This document shows, piece after piece, positions 18,058 through 27,392 of a stretch of 64,000 bases of DNA (within the stretch, counting starts at the first letter, position 1; every line of letters starts with the position of its first letter). The DNA is from Moritella sp. PE36 (lineage in GTDB: Bacteria > Pseudomonadota > Gammaproteobacteria > Enterobacterales > Moritellaceae). The notes below the pieces were generated by a model that worked only from the letters and a program-made list of their open reading frames with translations, searched no databases and was not told where the DNA came from. The stretch lies in NCBI RefSeq assembly GCF_000170855.1, contig NZ_ABCQ01000015.1, positions 34,437 to 98,436 of the forward strand, in the 5' to 3' direction. The translations under genes were made by a program, and so were the position numbers.

Positions 18058-18486
18058 ATGACAGCAACCAAGACAGCACTTGATCCTAAACTATTTAAAA
18101 AAATCGAAATCATTTGTGAGAAAGGTGAAGAGCAGCTCGAAGCTGAAGAATACAAGATTGCGATCGAGACTTTCATGCAAGCTTATGATCTTGTTCCTGA
18201 ACCAAAGATCCATTGGAACGTTTCTACTTGGATCTTAACTGCGCTAGGTGATGCTCATTTCATGCTAGGCGACTGGGCTGCATTAGAAGAAGCAACAGGC
18301 TTTGCTATGTTATGCCCTGAAGGTGCAATAAACCCTTATTTACACCTGCGTTTAGGTCAAGCACACTTTGAACTAGGCAACATGGAACCAGCTAAAGAAC
18401 AGCTAGCAAAAGCGTTTGAAGCGGAAGGTGCTGAGATCTTCGGTGACGACGATCCAAAATATTTAGCATTCGCACAAGCTGAATAG
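18058..18486 (+). CDS. Tetratricopeptide repeat protein
   Basis: 142 aa from the ATG at 18058 (the open frame extends 24 codons upstream, but that part looks non-coding). It contains two or three TPR-like helical hairpins: CEKGEEQLEAEEYKIAIETFMQAYDLVPEP (key part EYKIAIETFMQAYDLVP), DAHFMLGDWAALEEATGFAML and LGQAHFELGNMEPAKEQLAKAFE. It has no signal peptide, so it is probably a cytosolic protein-protein adaptor. It is divergent from phoH with 159 bp between starts. Partner unknown. Confidence 0.83.
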   Translation: MTATKTALDPKLFKKIEIICEKGEEQLEAEEYKIAIETFMQAYDLVPEPKIHWNVSTWILTALGDAHFMLGDWAALEEATGFAMLCPEGAINPYLHLRLGQAHFELGNMEPAKEQLAKAFEAEGAEIFGDDDPKYLAFAQAE

Positions 18487-18530
18487 CGAGTTACTAATAA
18501 CGAGCTTAATAACTCAGTCGATAGCGAATA

Positions 18531-18558
18531 CCACCCACAGCAGATCCATTGTGGGTGG
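18531..18558. terminator. Bidirectional hairpin between TPR and UbiA-like genes
   Basis: Perfect 9-bp GC-rich stem CCACCCACA / TGTGGGTGG between two convergent genes. There is only a weak T-run on either side, but the placement fits a shared transcription end. Confidence 0.55.
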
Positions 18559-18589
18559 CCATTATCGACTTTATACAACAAATACTAAT

Positions 18590-19504
18590 CTAATCTAAAA
18601 TCAATGTTAACCCCAATAACGCAGGTGTTGCGACTGTCGCGATTAAATTTGAACGTAAAAACTTAGGCTGCTGCGTAATATTCTGACCAAACTTAATGCC
18701 ACCGTAAAGTGCATAAAACGCTAACGGCATTGGTATTAACGCGATCAAACTAAGTACTGGCAGATACCCTATCACTACATAAGTAATGATGATTAATGTA
18801 GCTAACGTGGCAAACACAGCATAAACATAGTTACTCACTTTGATGCCGTAAGCCATCGGAAAATCTTCACTGTCATTATCATCAGCCGATGCTTTGATAT
18901 CGCCATAATTATTCAGTAACCACAGGTTATTCACCAAGAAGAATGGGATGATAGCGATAACCCAAACCAACTGTGTATATTGCCCAACTAAGACATACTC
19001 GGTGCCTAATGCGATTAATAATGCAAAACCAAAGCCCGGAGCCAATAATGAATAGATCGGATGTTTTTTGATAACACTGCTGTAGCTCAACAATATCATT
19101 AACCCAATCACACCTACCGGTAAAATACCTAAGCCAAACTTAACCACCAAAAATAAGCCACATAACAAGCTCACGATAAGTGCAACGAGTCCGGCAAGGA
19201 ATGCGGAGTTAACTTGATCACGCGCACGAGGATGCCCAACATGTTTATCGCGATTTACTTTAAACGCCCAGGTATGTTTTAAATCTGAATATTCGTGGAA
19301 TGTACAAAGACTGAAGTGACCAACAAACGCAGCGATGCACGCTGCAATTAATAAATAACCATTTACATCACCATGATTTGCGATCACAGCACTAAACCCT
19401 AAAAATATACATACAATAGTTAGCAGTAAATACGATAAATTTATCGTTTGTAGTACTGCTTTAAACCTGAATGCTAACATAGTCACACACCTTAAATTAC
19501 TCAT
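18590..19504 (-). CDS. UbiA-like prenyltransferase family membrane protein
   Basis: 304 aa with about eight to nine membrane segments. The layout resembles UbiA/MenA: a first loop (FHEYSDLKHTWAFKVNRDKHVGH) and a second (NNLWLLNNYGDIKASADD). The Asp-rich motifs that bind Mg-diphosphate are only partly kept: the first reads EYSD...NRDKH rather than N-D-x-x-D-x-x-x-D, while the second has N-x-x-G-D-x-x-x-D. Translation could also begin at the ATG at 19480 (MLAFRFK). It stands alone with no biosynthetic neighbours, so the substrate is unknown. A diverged activity is possible. Confidence 0.65.
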   Translation of the reverse strand: MSNLRCVTMLAFRFKAVLQTINLSYLLLTIVCIFLGFSAVIANHGDVNGYLLIAACIAAFVGHFSLCTFHEYSDLKHTWAFKVNRDKHVGHPRARDQVNSAFLAGLVALIVSLLCGLFLVVKFGLGILPVGVIGLMILLSYSSVIKKHPIYSLLAPGFGFALLIALGTEYVLVGQYTQLVWVIAIIPFFLVNNLWLLNNYGDIKASADDNDSEDFPMAYGIKVSNYVYAVFATLATLIIITYVVIGYLPVLSLIALIPMPLAFYALYGGIKFGQNITQQPKFLRSNLIATVATPALLGLTLILD

Positions 19505-19743
19505 TTAGAGTTATACTAGCGTAACTAAAAGCAGCTAAATTTGATCTGAATCTAAAGATGTTCCGGATTTGAAGTAAGTGATGGTTAAAACTAAAATAAA
19601 TGAATCATAAAACCGTTTGTAACGTAAATTAGATGTTAGATAGAAATAAATCACATCAGACTATAATAAAGAGCAGTTAACACTGAGTAATCTCAATATT
19701 TACTGCCCTCAACAATATACAATTAATACACAGTTAATCGTCT

Positions 19744-20094
19744 TTATACTATCTCAGCCGCAACCACTGATATTTCAACCAATAACGCTTCACGCGCCAT
19801 ACTCGCTTGTACGCATGCACGTGCAGGAGCGTGACCAGCAGGAACCCAAGCATCCCAAACCGCATTCATTTCAGCAAAATCTGCCATGTCTTTAATATAA
19901 ATCGTTGCCGATAACATGTGATTTTTATCACTGCCCGCTTGGGCTAATAGCTCAGTCACTTTTGCTAACATAGTTTCTGTTTGCTCTTTGATACCATACG
20001 TTGCATCTGCGCATACTTGGCCACATAAGTAGATAGTGCCGTTGTGCTTTACAATGCGACTCATTCTTGGTTTCGTTCCCATACGTTCTATCAT
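19744..20094 (-). CDS. RidA family protein (YoaB-like)
   Basis: 116 aa, the normal length of the YjgF/YER057c/UK114 fold. RidA proteins hydrolyse reactive enamine/imine intermediates formed by PLP enzymes, but this sequence is closer in my reading to the YoaB subgroup ([46 protein letters not shown]) than to RidA itself. The conserved Arg near position 99 (PARACVQ) is present. Cytosolic, monocistronic, followed by no clear terminator. The 19505-19743 gap upstream of the next gene shows nothing else. Confidence 0.85.
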   Translation of the reverse strand: MIERMGTKPRMSRIVKHNGTIYLCGQVCADATYGIKEQTETMLAKVTELLAQAGSDKNHMLSATIYIKDMADFAEMNAVWDAWVPAGHAPARACVQASMAREALLVEISVVAAEIV

Positions 20095-20224
20095 GCTAAA
20101 TTCTCTTCGTTAAATATCAAGGTGAATACCCAGGCATTGGGTTAATTGTTTAGTTTACCTTGTCTTACAGATAAATTTCAGTTAAAAATAAGATTGGCGT
20201 AATAACTCAAGGGAGTGAGTACAA

Positions 20225-20713
20225 ATGATAAGAACAGCTACCGAACTAGATGCCGAGGCAATCAGCCATATCTATAATCATTACATCGCTAATACAGTGA
20301 TCACTTTCGAAGAAAAATTGGTCACAAGTGATGATATTGCCAGCCGAATCAAGGCAACACAGGCTGCCGGTCTCCCTTGGCTCGTGGCAGAAGACAATAA
20401 CAAAGTGCTTGGTTATGCTTATGCAAGCCCTTGGAAAAGTCGTAGTGCCTATCAATTTAGTGTCGAAACATCGGTTTATCTTGCTCCTGATGCTTCAAAA
20501 AAAGGCTGGGGAAGCCAACTTTACCAAGCCTTATTTATACAATTAAAAACCACCAAAGTACGAACCGTCATTGGCGGCATTGCTCTGCCTAATCCCGCCA
20601 GTATCGCTTTGCATGAAAAACTTGGCATGCAAAAAAGTGCGCATTTTAGTGAGGTGGGCTATAAATTTAACCAATGGGTCGATGTCGGTTATTGGCAGAA
20701 ACGTTTAGTTTAA
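20225..20713 (+). CDS. GNAT acetyltransferase (phosphinothricin/methionine-sulfone type)
   Basis: 162 aa. The opening IRTATELDAEAISHIYNHYI and the NTVITFEE segment are typical of the Pat/Bar/MddA branch of GNAT enzymes, which acetylate the amino group of compounds such as phosphinothricin, methionine sulfone or sulfoximine using acetyl-CoA. The acetyl-CoA loop is present as KKGWGSQLYQAL, and GIALPNPASIALHEKLGM matches the family C-terminal half. GGGAG-like bases (AAGGGAG) lie 8 bp before the ATG. Substrate is inferred from the family only. Confidence 0.87.
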   Translation: MIRTATELDAEAISHIYNHYIANTVITFEEKLVTSDDIASRIKATQAAGLPWLVAEDNNKVLGYAYASPWKSRSAYQFSVETSVYLAPDASKKGWGSQLYQALFIQLKTTKVRTVIGGIALPNPASIALHEKLGMQKSAHFSEVGYKFNQWVDVGYWQKRLV

Positions 20714-20738
20714 ACCCAAATTAAAGTTGTTCGAGACA

Positions 20739-21542
20739 TTAATAGTTATGCTCTAGACTCCATTTACGTAAAATTTTGTTTTCCACTTTCGGCTCAATTT
20801 GCATGATCGCCTTGTCTAAAATTTTACGCAGCATGGCTTGGTCTTTACGTACCCCAAAACGATAGCGGTTCACGTATTTAGTACGTCCTGATACGGTTAA
20901 ATTCTTTAGCCCCAGTTTGGCGATTTTATAACGCAGTACGAATAAGGATTCTATCGTCGCAACGATCTCACCATTAGCCGTTTTCTGCAGTGCTTCATCC
21001 GTGTTCTCGACTCGGCTAACGATCACTCTCGGGTAGTTGTTGCGGAGATATTCTTCATACACATAACCTTCAACAACAGCGACTGTTTTACCACGAAGAG
21101 ACTTTAAGTTACGGATCCCGTGCACATTTTTCAAGGTTGCTAATGCAGCTTCTGCTTCGACATAAGGCGCAGTAAAGATCAACCATTGCGAACGTCTTGG
21201 CGTTTGATTAAGAAATGACAGTAGATCACAACCACCATTACGCGTGACATCTAAACTTTGTTGCCAAGTCTTGGTTTCTCGCACTTTAAATTTGACATCT
21301 AGCATCGCCGAAAACACCGCAACATAATCAGCAGCAATACCAATATAGCCCAGTTTAGGATCCCATGCTTCATACGGCATCCAGTTAGGATCAATACAGA
21401 GTTTTATTGGTTCTCGATCAGAAAGGTAGTTACGCTCTTCAGCTGTAAGGCGTATTTTATCAATCCGAGCATGGGCAGATAGACTAATACTGGCTAAACT
21501 TAGTGAACATAATAGCGCGATAATACAGCTCGTTTTTGTCAT
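20739..21542 (-). CDS. Periplasmic solute-binding protein family 3
   Basis: 267 aa with a signal peptide (cleaved near AHA). The fold is the SBP_bac_3 type: LCIDPNWMPYEAWDPKLGYIGIAADYVAVF, where PNWMPYE and GYIGIAADY are the recognisable parts, then LRGKTVAVVEGYVYEEYL and YRFGVRKDQAMLRKILDKAI. No ABC permease is adjacent. The sequence resembles the sensory domains found in BvgS/EvgS-like kinases and stand-alone amino-acid binders. It may bind an amino acid or act as an orphan sensor. Confidence 0.8.
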   Translation of the reverse strand: MTKTSCIIALLCSLSLASISLSAHARIDKIRLTAEERNYLSDREPIKLCIDPNWMPYEAWDPKLGYIGIAADYVAVFSAMLDVKFKVRETKTWQQSLDVTRNGGCDLLSFLNQTPRRSQWLIFTAPYVEAEAALATLKNVHGIRNLKSLRGKTVAVVEGYVYEEYLRNNYPRVIVSRVENTDEALQKTANGEIVATIESLFVLRYKIAKLGLKNLTVSGRTKYVNRYRFGVRKDQAMLRKILDKAIMQIEPKVENKILRKWSLEHNY

Positions 21543-21748
21543 CGTTGTACTTACCTCATATTGCGTTTATCCAATATAAGTTAAGACTATAAATCACCAG
21601 CTATCTAGTAAATAGCCACAATTATCCATCTGTAATACCGATAAACAGCGTAACAAAACTGCCTAACAGATAAATCAGGCTAAAAATAAATGTCTTTAAG
21701 TCAGTGATAGAATTATAATTAAAGCAAATATCATTTGATGAATATGCC

Positions 21749-22138
21749 ATGAAATATTTACTATTACTGACGATACTCTTGAGCGGTTGCAGCAACTACC
21801 CGCTACAAACCAACTTAGATAAAAATAACTTTACCGAATACTTCTCAATTTCTGGTGTTGAGTATTACACAGCGAGCGCACTACAAAATTATCAAGTTGA
21901 ACAGCTTGGTTTAGTGGAAGGCGAAAGCTGTCAATCTGCCGATAATTTGCCACCAGCAGAACAACAACAAGCCAAAATAGCCGCGAAACGCAAGGCCGCT
22001 GCACTTAATGCCAATGGTATTATTATCCGTTCATGTATCGCGCCACCCGCATCAAAATCCTGCCTCAGCAGTTATGTGTGTTATGGCGATGCAATCAAGG
22101 TAACCCCTTTAACCAGCAGTAATGACGATAGCCAATAA
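21749..22138 (+). CDS. rcsF: RcsF-like outer-membrane stress lipoprotein
   Basis: 129 aa. The lipobox LLSGC places the lipidated Cys at residue 14. In E. coli RcsF senses envelope damage and signals to the Rcs phosphorelay; its C-terminal domain is held by two disulfides. The same four Cys pattern is here (C61 in GESCQ, C96 in RSC, C105 and C111 in CLSSYVCYGDA). Gene order rcsF-trmO, with proS nearby, is as in E. coli. The stop overlaps the trmO ATG (TAATG). No other Rcs gene is in the window. Confidence 0.85.
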   Translation: MKYLLLLTILLSGCSNYPLQTNLDKNNFTEYFSISGVEYYTASALQNYQVEQLGLVEGESCQSADNLPPAEQQQAKIAAKRKAAALNANGIIIRSCIAPPASKSCLSSYVCYGDAIKVTPLTSSNDDSQ

Positions 22139-22881
22139 TGAAACTAGAACTCGATACAGTTGGGATCATTCATACCCCATATAAAGAAAAGTTTGCCGTA
22201 CCGCGTCAACCGGGTTTGGTTTCTGCCGCTAAAGCAAAGCTCATTTTAAGTCCGCCATATGATGAAGCCGATGCGCTGCGCGGCATTGAACAATTTAGTC
22301 ATGTGTGGCTGATTTTTGCTTTTCATGAAACCATGGATAAAGGTTGGAACCCGACCGTACGTCCGCCACGTTTAGGTGGTAATGAGCGTTTAGGCGTCTT
22401 TGCCACACGTTCTACTTTCCGTCCGAACCCATTAGGTTTATCGGTCGCGAAGTTAGATGGTATTACGATTAAAAATAATCAGTGTATTTTGAATCTATCC
22501 GGCGTTGACTTGGTCGATGGCACACCAATTTTAGACATCAAACCTTATGTACCTTATGCCGACAGTTTACCTGATGCCGAAGCGGGTTACGCGACGGATG
22601 CGCCAATTGCTGATATGCCTGTCGAGTTTACTGATGAAGCCTTAGCACAAATAACTGCGCAGCGAAAAAAGCATCCTGAATTGCAGATCTTTATTGCGCA
22701 AGTACTGGCGCAAGATCCGCGTCCAGCCTATAAAAAGAATAAAACAGCCCGCCAAGAATACGGGGTAAAACTGTATGACTTTAATGTGCGTTGGGCAGTG
22801 GAAGATAATATCACGACGGTATTTTCAGTCCTTAAGACAGTCGCTAAAGCCGTCACTGAATCGGAAAGCAGCAATGATTGA
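22138..22881 (+). CDS. trmO: tRNA (N6-threonylcarbamoyladenosine37-N6)-methyltransferase TrmO
   Basis: 247 aa. TrmO (YaeB/TsaA) uses S-adenosylmethionine to methylate t6A37 in certain tRNAs. The N-terminal beta-barrel signature is clear: VGIIHTPYKEKFAVPRQPGL, GIEQFSHVWLIFAFHE, RPPRLGGNERLGVFATRSTFRPNPLGLS (key part RSTFRPNPLGLS) and GVDLVDGTPILDIKPYVPYAD. The C-terminal helper domain ends DFNVRWAVED. It overlaps rcsF by 1 bp and the next gene by 8 bp. Confidence 0.95.
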   Translation: MKLELDTVGIIHTPYKEKFAVPRQPGLVSAAKAKLILSPPYDEADALRGIEQFSHVWLIFAFHETMDKGWNPTVRPPRLGGNERLGVFATRSTFRPNPLGLSVAKLDGITIKNNQCILNLSGVDLVDGTPILDIKPYVPYADSLPDAEAGYATDAPIADMPVEFTDEALAQITAQRKKHPELQIFIAQVLAQDPRPAYKKNKTARQEYGVKLYDFNVRWAVEDNITTVFSVLKTVAKAVTESESSND

Positions 22882-23512
22882 TTATATTGCTCAGCATAAG
22901 CGCCGCTTGGCGTGGATGCCGGGCTTATATTACAAACTCAAACCGAAGGCATTAAGCTGGGCGAAAAGATGGCAAGCCGATTTGCAAGCTTATGTCATGT
23001 CGGTCGAAACGGTGGAGTTTGGTGACAATTGTTTTATTGCCCCCGATTGCCATATGTTTGCCGAACCCGGTCGTAAAATTACCATGGGCGATAATTGTTT
23101 CTTTGCTTCGGCGAGTTTTATGCACGGACCAATGACGCTGGGACACAACGTTGCGATCAACCACAGTTGCTCTTTCGATGGCGGTAAAAATGGCATAAGC
23201 ATTGGTGATGATACTCGTATTGCCAATAATTGCGTTATTCATGCCTCTAATCACGGTATGCATCCTGACCAAGTGATCTGGCAACAAGCCTCGACTTCAA
23301 AAGGGGTGAGCATAGGTAAAGATGTGTGGGTAGGGGCGAATGTCGGTATTGTCGATGGGGTAACGATTGCTGACTATGCCGTGATTGGCATGCACAGTAT
23401 GATCACCAAAGATGTGCCGCGGTGGGCGATAATGGCTGGCAACCCCGCGCACCAAATTGGCGACAGACGCGATAAAAAAGACAGTCTGATCAAACACATT
23501 CAGGCTGACTAA
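22874..23512 (+). CDS. Hexapeptide-repeat O-acyltransferase (LbH family)
   Basis: 212 aa from the ATG at 22874 (GGAAAG upstream, 8-bp overlap with trmO). Left-handed beta-helix repeats run from about residue 45 (VEFGDNCFIAPDCHMF, ITMGDNCFFASAS, ISIGDDTRIANNCVIHASNH) to VSIGKDVWVGANVGIVDGVTI and AVIGMHSMITKDVPRWAIMAGNPA, the usual end of maltose/galactoside/CysE-like acetyltransferases. The catalytic His is probably in ASNHGMH. It likely acetylates a sugar or envelope glycan with acetyl-CoA; the substrate is unknown. Confidence 0.86.
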   Translation: MIDYIAQHKRRLAWMPGLYYKLKPKALSWAKRWQADLQAYVMSVETVEFGDNCFIAPDCHMFAEPGRKITMGDNCFFASASFMHGPMTLGHNVAINHSCSFDGGKNGISIGDDTRIANNCVIHASNHGMHPDQVIWQQASTSKGVSIGKDVWVGANVGIVDGVTIADYAVIGMHSMITKDVPRWAIMAGNPAHQIGDRRDKKDSLIKHIQAD

Positions 23513-23569
23513 CGCTGGTTTAACAGCGGCAGTCGCCTAAATCATGCACTTCTATTACAGTATTCAGTG

Positions 23570-24184
23570 TTATAAGAAGAATACACGCCACAGCCAATTG
23601 GAATCTAAATCATCTTTACAGGTACGATATTGGCCTGCATATTTCAATGAACGTTTATTCACTTTCTTGGCGACTTTCTTCAACCAAGGTTTCTGATTAT
23701 AGCTTTTACGCTTATAACCGCCCCACCCTTCGTGGTAATTCAAGTATTGTTTTTCTGCATCCCACTTAGATATACCGTTGATTTTTTGGGATTTATTAAT
23801 AAACCAGCCCATAAAATCCATGGCATCATGAAAATCAGCACGACTTGACCAACTATTACCGGTTTCCTTCACGTAATCACCCCAGGTCATGGTTTTTGCT
23901 TGGGCAAAACCATAAGCAGAACTCGCACGACCAGTAGGAATGATCCACCAATACTGCATCGGTGGCTGGGCATTATGTTTAAATGAGCTCTCTTGATACA
24001 TCATCGCCATCGGCACATGTACAGGCACGCCCCATTTGTCTTTACTGTCGATGGCCGCTTCGTACCAATCGTATTTTTCAATAAAGATATCGCAAATATT
24101 TTCCGGATTACGAGGTTGTGACGAGCAACCAAACAATACGCTGCTGACAATTATAAGTGCAGCTAATCTCAGTGTTTTTTTCAT
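23570..24184 (-). CDS. Lytic-transglycosylase-like (SLT) lipoprotein
   Basis: 204 aa from the second ATG at 24184. The lipobox VLFGC gives a lipoprotein. The domain carries SLT signatures: VPMAMMYQESSFKHNAQPP with the catalytic Glu in QESSF, and SSAYGFAQAKTMTWGDYV, then LNYHEGWGGYKRKSY. Such enzymes cleave peptidoglycan glycan strands to 1,6-anhydro ends at the outer-membrane inner face. It is convergent with the acyltransferase gene and divergent from proS. Confidence 0.88.
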   Translation of the reverse strand: MKKTLRLAALIIVSSVLFGCSSQPRNPENICDIFIEKYDWYEAAIDSKDKWGVPVHVPMAMMYQESSFKHNAQPPMQYWWIIPTGRASSAYGFAQAKTMTWGDYVKETGNSWSSRADFHDAMDFMGWFINKSQKINGISKWDAEKQYLNYHEGWGGYKRKSYNQKPWLKKVAKKVNKRSLKYAGQYRTCKDDLDSNWLWRVFFL

Positions 24185-24357
24185 TTTAAGTAGCACAAAT
24201 CCAATTTTGGCAGCCAGTATATGGCCTACGAGAAACGAATAAAAGGACAGCAGTCAAAAATAAATAAAACTAATCATGAACTTTTACTGTTTACTCTGGC
24301 TGCGCCCTGTTAAAATCGCGCTCTTAAATCGATTTTATTAGTAAATAAAGGAACGTT

Positions 24358-26079
24358 ATGCGCAGCAGCAATTACTTGCTTTCAACTTTGAAAGAAACTC
24401 CAAATGACGCAGAAGTAATTAGCCACCAGCTAATGCTTCGTGCAGGTATGGTTCGTCGTCTTGCATCAGGTCTATACACTTGGTTACCGACAGGCTTACG
24501 AGTTTTACGCAAAGTAGAAAACATCGTACGTGAAGAGATGGACAAAGCAGGTGCTGTTGAAACTCTAATGCCAATGGTTCAACCAGCAGATTTATGGCAA
24601 GAAACAGGCCGTATTGATAAGTTTGGTCCAGAGTTGTTACGCATTAACGATCGCCACAACCGTTCTTTTGTTTTAGGTCCAACGCACGAAGAAGTGATCA
24701 CAGACATCGCGCGTAAAGAAATCAACAGCTACAAGCAACTGCCGTTGACCCTTTACCAGATCCAAACTAAATTCCGTGATGAAGTTCGTCCTCGTTTCGG
24801 TGTGATGCGTTCGCGTGAATTCCTGATGAAAGATGCGTATTCGTTCCATATATCAGATGAATGTCTAAACGATACATACAACAAAATGCATACAGCATAT
24901 TGCAACATCTTCGAACGCATTGGCCTAGAATACCGTCCGGTACTCGCTGATACTGGTTCAATTGGTGGTGCCGTATCTCACGAATTCCACGTACTTGCAG
25001 AAAGCGGCGAAGACGATATCGTCTTTTCTGACGGCAGCGATTACGCAGCAAACATTGAAAAAGCAGAAGCACTAGCCCCTGCTGGTGAACGTCCTGCAGC
25101 AACGCAAACATTAACCGTTGTTGATACACCAGATGCACACAGCATTGAAGACGTGTGTAAATGCTTAGACGTTGACGCAACGCAAACAGTGAAAACACTG
25201 CTTGTTGCTGCTGAAGCTGAAGAAGGCCAACCACAAGGCGTTATCGCACTGGTAGTACGTGGCGATCACGTACTAAACGAAGTGAAAGCAGAGAAAATTG
25301 CTGGCGTTGCGTCTCCGTTAACATTTGCTAACGAAGAACAAATCCAAGCCGCAGCAAACTGCGATGCAGGCTCTATCGGTCCTAAAGGTCTGAACTGCCC
25401 TGTGATTGTTGATCGTTCAGCTGCACACCTAGCAGACTTTGTTTGTGGTGCTAACGTTAATGGCCAACACATCACTGGCGCTAACTGGGATCGTGATATT
25501 ACAGAATACACAGTTGCAGATATCCGTAACGTTGTTGAAGGTGAAGCGAGCCCATGTGGTAAGGGTACACTTTCTATTAAACGTGGTATTGAAGTGGGTC
25601 ATATCTTCCAACTTGGTACGCAATACGCAGAAGCAATGAAAGCTGGCGTATTAAACATGCAAGGTAAGCAACAAATCATGACAATGGGTTGTTATGGTAT
25701 TGGTGTTTCTCGTATCGTTGCAGCAGCAATCGAACAGAACCACGATGAAAACGGTATTATCTGGAACGAGTCAATCGCACCATACAAAGTATCTATCATC
25801 CCAATGAACATGCACAAATCAGCAGACGTTAAAGAAGCAGCAGAGAAGATCTACGCTGACCTGCAAGCGGCTGGTATCGAAGTATTCTTCGATGATCGTA
25901 AAGAGCGTCCAGGTGTTATGTTCGCGGATTCTGAACTTATCGGTATCCCACACAACATCATCATCGGCGATCGTAGCCTGAAGAATGGCCTAGTTGAACA
26001 TAAACTACGTCTAACAGGTGATAAGACTGAAGTTGCTGTTGCTGATATCGTCGCGCACGTTAAAAGCCTACTAGCTTAA
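24358..26079 (+). CDS. proS: Prolyl-tRNA synthetase
   Basis: 573 aa, the bacterial class II ProS length with an inserted editing (INS) domain at about residues 225-395 that removes misacylated Ala-tRNA(Pro). Class II motifs are visible: motif 1 area [13 protein letters not shown], motif 2 [21 protein letters not shown] (key part [12 protein letters not shown]) and motif 3 [17 protein letters not shown]. The C-terminal anticodon-binding domain ends at 573. AAGGAACG lies upstream of the ATG, and a strong terminator follows. Codon use looks highly adapted compared with its neighbours. Confidence 0.98.
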   Translation: MRSSNYLLSTLKETPNDAEVISHQLMLRAGMVRRLASGLYTWLPTGLRVLRKVENIVREEMDKAGAVETLMPMVQPADLWQETGRIDKFGPELLRINDRHNRSFVLGPTHEEVITDIARKEINSYKQLPLTLYQIQTKFRDEVRPRFGVMRSREFLMKDAYSFHISDECLNDTYNKMHTAYCNIFERIGLEYRPVLADTGSIGGAVSHEFHVLAESGEDDIVFSDGSDYAANIEKAEALAPAGERPAATQTLTVVDTPDAHSIEDVCKCLDVDATQTVKTLLVAAEAEEGQPQGVIALVVRGDHVLNEVKAEKIAGVASPLTFANEEQIQAAANCDAGSIGPKGLNCPVIVDRSAAHLADFVCGANVNGQHITGANWDRDITEYTVADIRNVVEGEASPCGKGTLSIKRGIEVGHIFQLGTQYAEAMKAGVLNMQGKQQIMTMGCYGIGVSRIVAAAIEQNHDENGIIWNESIAPYKVSIIPMNMHKSADVKEAAEKIYADLQAAGIEVFFDDRKERPGVMFADSELIGIPHNIIIGDRSLKNGLVEHKLRLTGDKTEVAVADIVAHVKSLLA

Positions 26080-26119
26080 GCTAATAGACAATTAACTGAC
26101 TTCGGTTAAGGGAACAATC

Positions 26120-26145
26120 AAAGCCAAGCATCTGCTTGGCTTTTT
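26120..26145 (+). terminator. Rho-independent terminator of proS
   Basis: Perfect 10-bp stem AAAGCCAAGC / GCTTGGCTTT with a 4-nt loop and a following T-run, 41 bp after the proS stop. Confidence 0.92.
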
Positions 26146-26299
26146 CATATCCGCAGAAAATATACTCCCCTACTCAAAATTAACTTTTCTAGGTTTACTT
26201 TAATTTCAGTATGTTAGATTGTAGATGTGATTTTCTGTCATAATCATAAACCAGTTATGACGGCATCATATTTACATTGAGACTTGGGGATAAAATGGA

Positions 26300-26719
26300 A
26301 TGTTAGATTCAGATAAAAAAGTAACAAGCTGTCTATGCGGTAGTGTGAAAATTACAGCAGCTGAGATCAACCCGAAGTTTACCTTATGCCACTGTGATAC
26401 TTGTAGGGCTTGGGGCGGAGGCCCACTGTTTGCGGTGCAATGCGGGACAGACGTTAAGTTTGAAGGTGCTGACAGTATCAAAGAATACCAGTCTTCCCCT
26501 TGGGCAACGCGGGGATTCTGTCATAATTGTGGCACGCATTTATTCTACCGTTTGAACAAAACCGGTAGCTATAATATGCCAGTAGGTTTGTTTCCTGATC
26601 TAGCCATGACCATGCAATATTTTAGCGACCAACGTCCAGACTACTATTGCTTCTCGAATCAGACTCAGGAAATGACTAAAGCTGAAATTGAGGCTTACTT
26701 TGCTTCTCTTTACTTGTAA
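26300..26719 (+). CDS. GFA family (glutathione-dependent formaldehyde-activating-like) protein
   Basis: 139 aa zinc-binding Mss4-like fold. The Cys pattern is complete: CLCGSVK at the start, CHCDTCR in the middle and FCHNCGTHLFYR later, followed by MPVGLFPD, as is usual in GFA/CENP-V family members. The founding member combines formaldehyde with glutathione, but most family members have unknown substrates. It is monocistronic between two terminators. Confidence 0.87.
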   Translation: MLDSDKKVTSCLCGSVKITAAEINPKFTLCHCDTCRAWGGGPLFAVQCGTDVKFEGADSIKEYQSSPWATRGFCHNCGTHLFYRLNKTGSYNMPVGLFPDLAMTMQYFSDQRPDYYCFSNQTQEMTKAEIEAYFASLYL

Positions 26720-26813
26720 GAATAGTCTAGTAACAATAGCCTAGTAAGAATAGCTATGCACTTAAACACATCCATTGCTCACTACAAAACCTATTAAAGA
26801 TAAAGGTATCAAA

Positions 26814-27209
26814 ATGAAACGGTTTTTTACTGGTCTATTAATATTGTTAAGCGTCTTGTCTTTCAACGCCTGGTCAAATGACGACGTCTTGAAGCGAGCT
26901 TATCAATCGCAGCAAAGCGATATTCAAGTTAAGGGGTCAGGTAAAGTTACGCGAATATTACCCGATGACAATGACGGTTCCCGCCATCAAAAATTCATCT
27001 TACGTTTGAAGAATCGTCAAACCATCTTAGTCGCCCATAATATTGATTTAGCACCTCGCATTAATAATTTAAAGGTCGGTGATTTTGTGCAATTTTACGG
27101 TGAATATGAGTGGCATAGCAGAGGTGGGGTTATTCACTGGACCCATAAAGATCCGCGTAATAATCACCAGCACGGTTGGTTGAAGCATCGAGGTCGGGTT
27201 TATAACTAG
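26814..27209 (+). CDS. DUF3465 exported protein
   Basis: 131 aa from the ATG at 26814, which starts a signal peptide (MKRFFTGLLILLSVLSFNAWS). The mature part has the DUF3465 pattern: GSGKVTRILPDDNDGSRHQKFIL, RQTILVAHNIDLAPRI, GDFVQFYGEYEW, GVIHWTHKDP and a His-rich end HQHGWLKHRG. It is likely a small OB-like beta-barrel in the periplasm. Function is unknown; the conserved His and Asp residues suggest metal or nucleic-acid binding, but that is a guess. Confidence 0.85.
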   Translation: MKRFFTGLLILLSVLSFNAWSNDDVLKRAYQSQQSDIQVKGSGKVTRILPDDNDGSRHQKFILRLKNRQTILVAHNIDLAPRINNLKVGDFVQFYGEYEWHSRGGVIHWTHKDPRNNHQHGWLKHRGRVYN

Positions 27210-27238
27210 TTCACCTAAATTCGATTAAGTGAACAATG

Positions 27239-27262
27239 AAAGCCAAGCATTTGCTTGGCTTT
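27239..27262 (+). terminator. Rho-independent terminator after DUF3465
   Basis: Perfect stem AAAGCCAAGC / GCTTGGCTTT with loop ATTT. Both arms are identical to those of the proS terminator about 1.1 kb away. Confidence 0.85.
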
Positions 27263-27392
27263 CAAGGGCCTCGGATTTGTTAATTATAAATATTTCAACC
27301 TGTAGAGATCCTTCATCCTAATAAGAGAAGCCCTAGGCTTAGCCGACGCAAGGTCAATCGACACGTTTAGTGGGTGTGCGTTATAGGCTTTA

